From positions 17,617,181-17,681,180 of the forward strand of contig CAIIXF020000010.1 in assembly GCA_903813345.2 (NCBI GenBank): a stretch of DNA of 64,000 nucleotides, given 5' to 3'. Both the position numbers and the translations under genes were made by a program. This DNA comes from Owenia fusiformis. Its lineage: Eukaryota; Annelida; Polychaeta; Sabellida; Oweniidae. The notes beneath the pieces were generated by a model, which was not told the origin of the DNA, ran no database searches, and saw only the letters and a list, made by a program, of their open reading frames with translations. Positions 35,281-46,021 of the stretch are shown piece by piece (position 1 is the first letter of the stretch; each line of letters begins with the position of its first letter).

Positions 35281-36395
35281 CAATTTTTGGGTTGCTTATG
35301 CCAAGATCGCTCCCCCCACCCGACTGAAAGCTGGCTGCACCCCTGATTAATAATTGCCCTTATGACATGATAATATAACACAATCCAAATTAAATAATTT
35401 TCTATAGTTATTAGATTATTTTGTCATCAAATTTTTAAAAGAATACATGTCAGTCAACTGGTCAAAATGTAACATTTCCTAAAGAATTCTTGTTTACAGC
35501 GGACAGTTTTGCTACATGATGTTACCATAGCAACAGTGTGAATTGAACATTTTTATTTGAATTAGACATATTTCATTACAGTTATTAAATTTTTCTATGA
35601 CCGTAAATGTATGAATGAAATAAACTTATAAACTCAACTCAAAGAAATAAACTAGTTGAAAGCATTACTGACCATTTTAAAGACAGTAATTTCACAGAGT
35701 TATACATCATGATTAAGATAAAACATGCAAGAACAAACAGTTATGATATCATATTTAAGATGCAAATCACCCTAATTGCATATTTTGTAAAGTATATGAT
35801 TGCTTTATCTATTACCTTTCATTTGGTGCAAATTTCATCGAAATCTGAGCAATAATGACGAAGATATGGGCCAAACACTGAAAAGAGCCCCTAAAAGTGG
35901 GTGTGGCATATTTACTTGGTTACCATAGTGACGCTGCCGCGGATTCAGAATTGCCAACTTAATATATTTTGATTGCATTATCTATTACCTTCCATTTGGT
36001 GTGAATTTCATCGAAATCTGAGCAATAATGAAGGAGATAGGGGCCAAACACTGAAAAGAGCCCCTAAAAGTGGGCGTGGCTTATTCACTTGGTTACCATA
36101 GCAACGCCGTCGCGGATCCAGAATTGCCAACATAATTTTTCTTGGTAAGTATCACGTATAGTTCATAAAAATGTATGTCGCTTAGCTCGCCTCTAAAAAG
36201 GACACGGAACCTCTTATTTGGACTTTTGCTCCCAGACTATATTTAAGCATATCTTTAAGAGCAGTTTTCTCGATACACTGAGTATGGTTGCCAAATATTT
36301 GTGGGAAGGTTGACGCATTGGTAAGAGAGGAGGTGAAACTATCATTATGATACATCCTAAATACAAACGTAATTTTATTTTATTGTTAGAAATAC

Positions 36396-37511
36396 CTTCA
36401 TTCCTTGCTAATTCTTTGTTTCTGTCTATGGTTAAATCGACTGTTCCAAACACAACATCTATCCCAAGTGAATAGTACGCACATATCTATGTTAAACAGA
36501 GTCATCATTAGATGGGATATCATTGGAGAGTAGAAAGAGACATACGATTATTAGCTCCATCTTTTTTACAAAATAAAACAAATTAATGTAATCTCTCTGA
36601 GTAATTTCGTGGCAACATTTGCTCCGATCTTCAACACCATCGCCCAGCATACTCATCGCAGGGTTCAAGAAGATACCCAATATAAATGAAATAAATTGCT
36701 CGTTATATTTCTGTAAAGCAATGAACCAAACCTACACTTTATATTTAACCTTTTGAATCCCAGACTCTTAAATCAATTTGAAACTAGAGATCTAGAATTT
36801 ATTATTTTTGCTAGCTTTTGATATTTTACTACATACGATACATGATGCTCTATTTAGTGAACCTAGTCTACAGAGATCATTTCTACATGTTTTAATTTGT
36901 TTAAGTTGGACAAAAATTGTTCAAATTAGAGCAATTTTAGTGAAAATGTTGTGACAGGTTATCTTGTCACTCTAGGTTTCAAAGTAATTTTTTAGGTGAC
37001 GAGAAATGTTGTCACTCTGGGTAGTCAAGAGGTTAAAGAATTCATTTACACCAGCACATTTTACAAGGAACGTTTTTGGACGTTTACTCTCATCTACATT
37101 AACTTTTATATCTGCAAACGTGATGGAGGAGACCTTATATATAATATAGTCTTCCTACTCAATGAACACCAGCTATAAAAGACGTCTTGGTACAATTGGA
37201 AAACTTTAAATTATTCAAGTAGGATTACCTCAAGCATTCTCTCATTCGCATCTAGTATACGACGAAGTTCTTCACCACCTTCCTTTTTTACTACAAACAT
37301 AACTAAAAATATCTTATGTTTTTCTCGTAGCTTTTTGAAATTTGTTTCATCGACCTCAATAAGTCTACGTTTCTCATCTGTCTGTCCGATGCGGAATTCA
37401 ATTGGTTTGCGAAGTATGTCACCAAACACCTGTTGAGCAATGAACCACAACACGATGAGGAGCATTATTGTTAGTTCCACCCAACGTGGCATGCACATGT
37501 TCTTAAAAATC
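36396..37511 (-). CDS. Membrane-anchored thioredoxin-fold protein without CxxC (partial, two exons)
   Basis: Two phase-matched exons: 37229-37511 (acceptor ...TGCAG, donor GTAATC) and 36396-36486 (acceptor ...CATAG, donor GTATTT, leaving phase 1). From the ATG at 37498 the protein starts with a short polar end and one membrane helix (about residues 7-26). An EVDETNFKKL segment, the strand IFLVMFVV and the helix EELRRILDAN follow. Exon 2 continues to DVVFGTVDL and NKELARNEG, the strand-helix pattern of PDI/calsequestrin-type thioredoxin folds. Where PDIs have a CGHC active site, this one has KKEGGE, so it should be redox-inactive. The 3' exons are not established: the next 200 bases run into the foldback element. 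A low-confidence continuation (ending VYIRGLEEFIF) lies at 35207-35270. The ATG may lie downstream of a non-coding first exon. Confidence 0.6.
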
Positions 37512-37528
37512 CTGCAACTATGATGCAC

Positions 37529-39810
37529 TTGACAAAAATATAACTCGAAATATGTAAATCACATTAATACGGGTCCTGCTTTATGTAAATCCAGTATGTA
37601 TGCTATTTAACGATTTGATTATGTCTACAAACGATAGCCTGTTAAATCACAGTCAATGGACGATTGAGACAATGTGTTAAACTGTTATTTAAGCTGTAAA
37701 GTACTACATGACTCCAGGCTATACAACAACAGATATATTTTACTACTTTTACTGCAACAAGTACATCTGCTATATATTTTGCTTTATTGTTGGTACCTTG
37801 ATCAGTCTAAATATATCATGATTGGCAATATGCAATATATCGTTCCCATAGGGTTTTTCTTAGTTGTATTTCTGCGTTTTTGACAATAATACATCCAATG
37901 ACACATTGAAAACATGACCATCTAACGAGTGTAATTGATAATAATAAGTAAAGTCGGAATATTTCGGCAAACAGTCTGGATTGCCCAACTGTTCTGACAA
38001 GCCAAGTGTTCCTAGTTCACTTATTTCATCATATCTTAAAATTCACAAGAGAGGGTTCGAAAAATAAAATGTTGCTGGAGAAATGCTAGGTCACAAGAGT
38101 CGGAATACTCGGGTAGCCAAGAACACTTTGAGCTTCAAATGCGTACATTATACTTGATATGCATATCGGAGAAAGATGTATCATCCAATTCTCTGAAACT
38201 CACTCAATTCAATGCAAAATGATCAGAGCATGCTTTCACTGACATAACTTATATGTAAGCTGTTGAACCCCATAAATATGAATAAGAATGGGGCAGAGGC
38301 ATATAAAACATATACAAATGTTTTATATGTCTCTGATTGGGGCCATGGGGACATGGCTATTCAATAGAGATCTACCATCTGTCAATCACGTTACTCAATC
38401 TTAGACAAGATTTTGTACCGAAAGGATTGTCCCTACTGAAATAATGTTTTTGTGTAACTGAAAAGGCCAGCGATTGCTACTAGAATGTGTGAAACAAGTT
38501 GAATAGAATTGTGTGATAGATTGTGTAAACACGTTGAATCATGGGCTTTCAACACTCTCTTGAAAACCCATGGTTGAATGGAGTTATGGTGTAGTAATTG
38601 TAGGTAGTTTTTATACACTCTACTATACCTAACCCCTAGAAATGCATAAGATACTCTGTTTGTCCAATTGTATTGTTTAGTATATTTTTGAAAGTACCTT
38701 ATTAACATCTGATGTCATCCGATAAACCATTGATAAGGAACAGACAAATAAAAACAAATAACAAGGTAATACACGCATTGGTTATTTACGTGACACAACT
38801 ACGAAATGTGTATCAGAAACCATCAACGCAAGAGATAAGGAAGATACAAGGGAGTCGATATATATATTTGTCGTGCATTTATACAGTTAGACACCTCACG
38901 TGCATATATGAATTATTTTTATTATGCGTATATCAGTTACAAATTATACAATTATAAACTAACATAAGTATAAAGTAAGATAAAGGAAATTAATCTCTCA
39001 ATTACTTCTAGTCATGATGGTGAGAAACGTCTTACAATTCTGACTCTGCATGGAGGTCATCACTAATGATATAGAAGTGAGTTAAATACTCCCCAACCCT
39101 TAACGAAGACTATGAAAAAAGCCAACTTTTTAACAATTTCTTGGCAGTCTCAGGTATTTTGATGAGAGTCTATTGCTCATGGGTAAATAATTCACATAAA
39201 ACTAAAAATGTTCCCAACAAAAGTTTCCTTCATTGAAGTACAATGGGCAAACTATTGTCAGAGGGATAGCACCTTGCTTTTAGCTTAAACATTAGTAAAA
39301 TAGATTACATAAGATTATTATTCAGACTTACATAGACTTATTTGTTAAATATACTTACAAAGACTTACATGTCAGCCATCGTATGTTTTGCTGCATGGCA
39401 TTAATAGTATGTAAAATAATGTTTAAGAATCATAAACGAAATTGAAATTGGTCTCTTCAAGCAAGGCAATCGTCTCAAGTCGATACAATGCTGTTGTTGA
39501 AGAACAAATGACATGTATTCACGATACAACACCATTGCTGATTTAGCACCGAAATTAGCAAATTAGTTGACAATCATATACAGGTCAACTGTTAAGTACA
39601 ATGGTAAATATTAAAGAATAATATATCTACATGTAGGTTAATAATCATTGACAGGTGAACAATCATACGCATGTGAAAACTCACAGACAGGTGAAAACCA
39701 TATACAGGTAGGTGAACAATAGTTTAGTGTTGAACAATAATGTACAGGTATAAAAATCTCCACCAGAAACTTTTCCAGCTGTACATGTACAGCTCGAGAA
39801 AAATGTTCTT
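37529..39810. other. Intergenic between the thioredoxin-fold and CMTM-like genes
   Basis: AT-rich, no supported exon. A hairpin at about 38296-38332 has AGAGGCATATAAAACAT facing ATGTTTTATATGTCTCT around an 8-base loop. Near 39640-39760 a degenerate ACAGGTGAA-type repeat occurs several times; this may be 3' UTR of the CMTM-like gene. Frames at 38433 and 38712 show no domain. Confidence 0.5.
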
Positions 39811-42596
39811 TCAAAAGTCCACAGCATAGGTTTGTTCGTGGTAGTTTTCCATCCACCATTTTCTGATCGCGAACAATGCATCCAAGGCATGGACAGCCGT
39901 TGCTATGAAACCGAATATCTGAAACATACGTTACGTTCATAAACAAATTGCAAAAGTTTTGAATACTATCAAATAATATAGACCCTCAATGATATTGGTC
40001 TTATACATATACAGGGCATATAGAAAAACGCAACAAGTAGTTATCTCGTAAAATCACAAAACTGGTGATGACTACATCAATTTCATTCAATGTACCATAA
40101 AGCCACATCACTCCTCTTTGCAATAATATGTCATTCATTCACATGTGGTCATGGTTAGGTGGGAAATTCTTCCATTTGCACAGTGGGTCAAAATCGGCTC
40201 TGTACCAAGTTTCAGATATTGCAAAAAACAGTGCAAGGGCTAAGTGCAAATGGAAGTTCTCCTGACTTGATTTGTTGTGACTTTTTCTTTTGGAGCTATC
40301 TCAGGAGCATCTGTGCTCACAATTTCTCCACCAGATATTGCAAAACTTCGATAAAAATTGCCCATGGGCTGCTTTTCTCAGATGATTCAGGGCTGAACAA
40401 TGCATGACGTGGAGATATGAGCGCATCTTTATGTGCAAAGAAGTGGTGGCAATTTGGAGGGGTAATAGGATGTATTCTTGCAAGAGTATGAGTATGAACA
40501 CTTTACTGTCTATGCCACACCTGTCACACCTTTTTCCAATAGCTCTTATGCCCCTTGCATGTCTTTTGCAATGTTTAAAACTTGGGTCCAAGCTGAATTT
40601 TACCCCACTTTGCGAAAAGAGGAGACACATAGCTTTATGGTACATTGAAGGAAATCAATGCTGTTATCACTGGTTTTGTGCTTTTGTACTTACATACGCT
40701 CCAACGAATCCTTCATACTTGCATCCAGGGTTCCAGTGGTACGTTACACGACATAGTAATGCTGATGCGATTAACAGTAAAACGGTGGCAAAAATGTTCC
40801 AGACAATCTCCTGCAAAAAATATTTCACAGAAATATAGTCAGAACCCCCATCTTCGAATTTCAAGGTGGTTACAGTTGGGGCAACTGATGAAACCTTGTG
40901 AATCAAGATGAGAAACCCATTCCCTCATTCGATGCTACGGTAAGTTATATACACAGACCAAGGCCTTTTGGCCAATGAAATAGTTGTTCGGAAACCTTGT
41001 TACTATGTACCTGTTTTAATACTTGATTTTCCATCGTCATGTCTGTAATTTTTCTCACTAACAATATCCCAGATGCGAGTAGAAATAATCTTGATTTACG
41101 TCATTAACAATTCACAATTCAGTCAAACTGATGCCATATTTGGAATCTACATGTAATATTACATTTAGAAATGTGGTTTTGAAAAGAGTTTATCAACTTT
41201 GAAAATTTAATTTTGTTTGAAAATGTGACTTCTAGGTCGGGGAGATTCCCCATAGACCCAATGTTGTAAAACCACAAAAAGTGAAATATCTTTTCTTGTG
41301 TTGGGTAGATAATATTTTCTTTTACTGGACATATTTTAATTTGTATAACTATCAGATACATAAAGGTAATATGAAAAGTGAACCACTAAAACTGATGCAT
41401 ATTCAAGTTTAAGGGAATTTTGTAATACCCTGCCACGTTAATTCCCCCGAATCAGCCACCTGGTGGCGAAACTGGTAACTACCTACTCGCATCTGAGTAA
41501 TTGAACATGTATTGAAGGTGTATTCAATTACAAGTACTTTGTAAAAAGGAAACTGTACTGTTCACACATACACTACTACTAACTTTACCATCTTCAGAAA
41601 CTGTTGTTGTTCAAAGATGGTACCCGTTCCATAAGTCATCGAAACGTCGAGATAAAGTTATTTGAGTAGTGATGTTCTAAAAACAGCTACATTTTTGAAT
41701 TACATAATCTACCCAGTGAATATCTTTAGTGAAGGTACAGTAACTATATTCAGGGATACATTAATTGTAAATACATCGATCTTTGCACTTACAGCAAAGT
41801 TCCATACAAGAAGCGAGACCTGTTCATCGACCATACATATAATGGCAAGGCAGAGCAAAGAGGTTATGACACAGTTGGCAATGGCGATGACTTGCATGAA
41901 ACGGAAGATGTGTTCAGATTCCCAACAATGTCGCCAGTACGCTGCACTTACCGCCACAGCGGCACATGCTGACAGAAACTGTAAAATAAAATGGTGAGTG
42001 AAGGGGTAAGTGTTTACTTTATCAAGTTGCTTTCATTATTCGACTAGGTGACAATATGCATAGCTGAAATTTATGAACACCTTGCAACTTTACTGTTGAC
42101 AAAATAAAAAGCCACTGACATGAAACGAATACATATATTCTTCTAATATTCTTATCTATTATTATATTTATTCCAAAAGTAGTTTCAGTTTCTTGAAAAG
42201 TTCAAGGTCATGGTGTAAGCTGGCTACTTAAAATTTGCTAGATGTTTTTTTTAGATCAAGGGAACTTTTGACTATCTAAAATCATTTCCTTTGATATTAA
42301 TAGTCTAACAAATCCATTTAAATTTTCGTTAATTTTTTTTTCAAAACAATGAAACTTAAAATTCGACGTAATGTATCTTACATCAATCCTAAAAGCGATT
42401 ATTGAAAATCAAAACATCCGCCATTTTGATTAGTGACTCATCATGTCCTGTTTGTATTTCGTCCAGTGATACTCACAATTTGTAAGATCTTGGTTCCTCC
42501 AGTTATATATTTGGCGTATTTTATGTCCGTTTTTAGTTTTGCCCCTGGCTTCATTGGAAGAGCTGGATTTCCTACACCTCTTGCGTGATCTCCCAT
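39811..42596 (-). CDS. CMTM/MARVEL-domain four-transmembrane protein
   Basis: Four exons joined by phase-0 introns give 176 residues: 42477-42596, 41793-41978, 40694-40810, 39811-39918 (stop TGA at 39811-39813). All junctions are GT-AG with strong GTGAGT or GTAAGT donors. The ATG sits in ACACCATGG, a strong context. The 40-residue N-terminus is basic and polar and ends YITGGTKILQI. Exon 2 carries two hydrophobic segments flanking YWRHCWESEHIFRFMQV. Exon 3 carries TM3 (IFATVLLLIASALL), then YHWNPGCKYEG. Exon 4 carries TM4 and a short tail (AIRKWWMENYHEQTYAVDF). Length, four helices and the TM4-proximal pattern fit CKLF-like MARVEL proteins, which act in membrane apposition, vesicle traffic and receptor stability. 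MAL/plasmolipin would be the alternative. Introns 2 and 3 contain dispersed repeats. Confidence 0.88.
40612..40682. repeat. Dispersed repeat shared with 49428-49500
   Basis: GAGACACATAGCTTTATGG followed by AATCAATGCTGTTATCACTG here matches GAGACACATAGCTTCATGG and AATTGATGTAGTTATTACTG in the ABC-transporter gene. The two copies lie in introns of different genes, so this is a transposable-element family, not a duplicated exon. The full extent and class are not visible. Confidence 0.6.
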
Positions 42597-43399
42597 GGTG
42601 TTCTTTTTTAAGCGAAAGTGACAGATAGTAGTAGCTGACTTCAATTGTTACATTTTTTGTAATCCTATATATTGTTTTTACGTAGCGACTCTGCAAGATC
42701 GTAAACACAAACTATTCTTTGTTGAATAAAAGATAAATAAAAGATATAACGATATCAACAAAATTACGAATGTATATTAAAAAATATGTATGTGAAATAA
42801 TGTAAATAAAGACATTACCTTAACTCACCTTAGTTGTTGAGACGGACTTTGACCGGTTTTACAGTTGCATAGATAAGAGAACCAAGGCAAATCACTTCTG
42901 TTTAATGAATAACAAATATGGTATACATACATATTCAAATCAGTTGATCGTTATTAACAATAATATTCAAATGATAAAAATTAATATTTAACTCGTCATT
43001 TCTCAAGCGTATACTAAATGACAAATTATTTAATGGGAAGACTTTATTTCATAGTATGGGATATTTGTAAGGTTTATCATAAAAACGAGCAAGATATTTG
43101 GTATAAACAAAAAAGATACTTCTACCAAATGGGATAGATCAAACTTAGCAGATCATTTTAAACCATTAACAATCGAAACCAGAGTGAGTAGTTGTCACCT
43201 TGTTATTCAATTGCGATATGGATACATAATCTTAGGTGGAACAACAGATGTTATTCCGGGGATGTTATTCAACTAAATGGGACATTTTCATAATATATTT
43301 GCAATTAATACGGCACAAGTTCAGAGAAACTACTACAATCTAATAAGCAGTTATCCTAGAATGTCCTAACTTGTCCATAACCAAATATCCCAAGGTTAA
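42597..43399. other. Upstream region of the CMTM-like gene
   Basis: About 800 bp of AT-rich sequence between the CMTM-like start codon and the transposon at 43400. No TATA box, CpG cluster or repeat stands out. The promoter and any 5' non-coding exon should lie here. ACTTTGACCGG near 42846 is the only GC-richer spot. Confidence 0.45.
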
Positions 43400-44451
43400 C
43401 AAAGGAGTGGTATCGATATGGAGAACTGAATTCAACAATAGTCCACCCGCTATGGCTCAGTGGCAGAGTCAAGGTTACCAATATCGCTTGGCCCCGGGTT
43501 CGATTCCCGGTTCAGACAAGTTTGTTTGTGCGTTATGTAATTCTGGGTGTTTGACTGAGTGGTTCACGACTCGTATAAAAGGCTGTGGTGTGTACCTGTA
43601 TGTCTGTGTACCTGTGCACACAAAAGAACACAGGGCTCTTCCAAGGAGTGGTTTCTGGCTCTGTCTTCGAGTGTAAAATACGTAAAATACGGAATATACC
43701 AATGAGGTATTGCTCGCCAAATATGGCGGTAACCAAGATATAATAATAAAAAAACAATGTTATTCTCTTAAACCAATCATTGAAAACATTCTCTAAAAAA
43801 CACGGTATTTAATGTAATGTTGACTGATTGACAACAATTTAATGCGAAAATTATTTAGATACGTGTTTTTGTTAACTTTTTTTTGTTTTTTTTAGTGCAA
43901 TTGTTTTTGCTCCTTTCTACCAATTCTTGAGGAAATAAAATGTATTTCCGAACCTTGTTGGAACAAAATAGCATATACAACATGTTTTTAGACCTCTCAA
44001 TATTATAGTTATACAAAGAAACTTTTGGTTGATTTTAAAAAAAGTATTCAAAAAATTAAAACAAAATCCCCCAAAATAGATGAAAATCAAGATAAACCTT
44101 TTATTTCATTAACAAGATACTTTTTTAAAACAACCAAATTTTCATTTGTACAATTACAATACTTATCTAGAGACCTAAACATGTTGTGTTTGGTTTATGT
44201 CGCTTTGTTCCAATGAGGTTCAGAAAGATGTTTCATTTCACTCTGGAAACATGATACCAAGAACAAAACAAGCGTTTGATGTGTTTTCTAAAATAATATA
44301 GATGAAAGTATATATATATTTTTCAAATTATATTGTTACCATTCAAAAGAAGACCATTAAATTGACGATGCGTAAAGATTTTAGATTTTTTATGACTGGT
44401 TTAAGAGAAACGTGTGTTCAAAAAGTTCTCCATATCGATACCACTCCTTTG
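43400..44451. mobile_element. Non-autonomous TIR element, copy 2, with a SINE inside
   Basis: Perfect 27-bp terminal inverted repeats lie at 43400-43426 and 44425-44451 (outermost bases CAAAGGAGTGG). The body is the reverse complement of copy 1 at 25587-26718. An internal foldback is also present (TTGGTTGATTTTAAAAAAAG facing TTTTTTAAAACAACCAA). Without the SINE it would be about 730 bp. A 124-codon plus frame at 44302-44676 runs through the right terminus and is not a gene. Confidence 0.85.
43440..43752 (+). mobile_element. tRNA-derived SINE with target-site duplication
   Basis: The head contains an A box TGGCTCAGTGG at 43453-43463 and a B box GGTTCGATTCC at 43497-43507, the internal RNA polymerase III promoter of a tRNA-like sequence. 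A roughly 240-bp non-tRNA body follows, then an (AAT)n/A-rich tail. AACAAT flanks it at 43434-43439 and 43753-43758. The undisturbed sequence in copy 1 (reverse strand, TTCAACAATGATTTTCTCTT) confirms that this is an insertion. It needs LINE machinery in trans. Confidence 0.85.
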
Positions 44452-46021
44452 CCAAAACAATTGCTCCTAAATTTCACAATATATCTTCAATGTTTGGAAA
44501 ATGATTCTTTCTGCCACAAATCATTCAACTATTTCACAACTAAGCCCGTATTTCACTCTACCATGAAAAGTGCGATTTCTACGCATGGTGATTCAAATCA
44601 ACAATATATGGAAGGAAATTCACGACAGCTTCTCATTTTATCCACATTTTCCTATGATGGATGTTTGGCATTTTGAAATCTTGGTTTTACAATGGGAGAG
44701 GCAGAGATTAACAAGTTGTATACCATTTGAAATGTACATTTAAAATGTAGATTGAAGCCTATGAGAGATCCAATAGATGCATAGACATAGACATAGATTT
44801 AATCCCGAAGTGATGTTAGCAACAAACGTTAATCATTAGCTTGTGAATGACTAAAAAGTGGTAGAACTCTCCGTACTTTTTGTTCCATTGAAATGCATTA
44901 TTTAATTGACAACGTTCAAATTAGAATTTCTCAAATCGCAGCCCATCGATTTTCAAAGTACTTCAGAGAAATAAAGAGAAACATCTCACCTTTATATAAA
45001 AAATCAACAAAAATATTCTGCTCTCTTACATAGATGGAGTACCAAAACGTCATCATATTTATATATATATGTACATTGACCAATTCACCACTACCAAGCT
45101 CATCCATCCGCAGAAAATAATACCAAATATTTTACCGATCACTGTTATGATCACATGTTTTCCAGTTGTTCTGGGCATTATACAGAGTGTTCTATCCAAA
45201 TATGGTGCTGTAGTATACCACTGAAGTCCCAAAACAGGTTTTTAATAGAACTACTTTCCTCATACCGTGGCACGAAATAAACAAACCGAGTAAGGATAGT
45301 ACACTCAAAGCGGAGCAAAAATTTGAGATTTCAGGTGTGTATCTTCTAATTTGGTACCAATACCATAATCTTTGATTAATGCTAAAGGACAATCATTGAT
45401 TGCCTTATAAGACTCATTTTCCGGAACTGGATTCGTATGCCAACTTATATTTTTAATTTATATGTACTTTAACAGTATGTGTTCAATTATATTCTATCGA
45501 TGAATGAGATTTAATTGCAATTTGCAGAGTATTGTCTAATTGTATTTCCATTTCATTCTTACTATAATGATAGCTGGGATGGTCGTAATTACTAGTAATT
45601 ACCTTTGGCTTATTATTAATTAATCTCAAACAATTCTTAATTCAATTTTCATTTCTTCTAATCTGCTTTTATAATTATATGTGATAGAGAAGTCTCTCTG
45701 CATCTGTTTCGTAGTTTTTTGTTCCTGTTTATGCATCACTTTCAAGAACGATATACCATCCCGTGGTTCAAAATAACAATATGATCATTCCTCCAACCAA
45801 TCAAAATGCGAGAAAATACTTGAGAATAAGTGCAGGTGTGATATGTACACATTTTTTGAATTTCTTGCTGTCTATTTGCCTAATGTTTCCTACTCTTTAC
45901 TCTTTAAGAGTGGGAGTGATGTGAATAACATACGAGGAGGAAGTCGGAAATATTTTATTTCATTTAGTGCTACATAAGGACAAGACATACGCTTACTAAG
46001 TTGCGTACCAACAGAGGAACA
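44452..46021. other. Intergenic, upstream of the GH128-type gene
   Basis: AT-rich unique sequence. It contains the promoter of the glycosidase gene, but no clear TATA box at the expected distance; the closest AT-rich word is TATTTTATTTC near 45951. Frames at 44302, 45192 and 46275 have no domain. No repeat recognised apart from the TIR end on the left. Confidence 0.45.

Larger units (their letters stand above)
31405..36234. mobile_element. Large foldback element, about 4.8 kb
   Basis: The left arm (31405 to about 32430) reappears in reverse complement at about 34730-36234. Landmarks in both arms: GTGTCCTTTTTAGAGGCGAG, GGCAATTCTGAATCCGCG, CACGCCCACTTTT, GCTCTTTTCAGTGTTTGG, and TTGATGCAACTTCCTTC. 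The right arm carries about 480 bp of extra sequence (about 34785-35280). The left arm holds two tandem copies of a 173-bp unit (from 31499 and 31672). The interior holds a smaller inverted pair (about 32396-32520 versus 32890-33000) and a minisatellite. No transposase seen; termini and target duplication not resolved. Confidence 0.8.

Noticed and set aside
36214-36380. Third exon reading on from exon 2 of the thioredoxin-fold gene (acceptor TTTAG near 36351)
   Set aside because: Phase would fit, but the translation does not look like the expected next strand and stops at the foldback edge; kept only as a possibility.
36492-36680. 62-codon antisense frame between the two thioredoxin-fold exons
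   Set aside because: No acceptor or donor joins it in phase, and the flanking exons already join in frame without it.
40404-40838. 144-codon plus-strand frame
   Set aside because: It lies opposite exon 3 of the CMTM-like gene and runs into a dispersed repeat; the minus-strand gene has matching splice sites and phases.
43447-43520. tRNA gene
   Set aside because: A and B boxes are present, but a non-tRNA body and A-rich tail follow and a target duplication surrounds the block, so it is a SINE head.
44302-44676. 124-codon plus-strand frame
   Set aside because: It runs through the transposon's inverted terminus into flanking DNA and has no domain.
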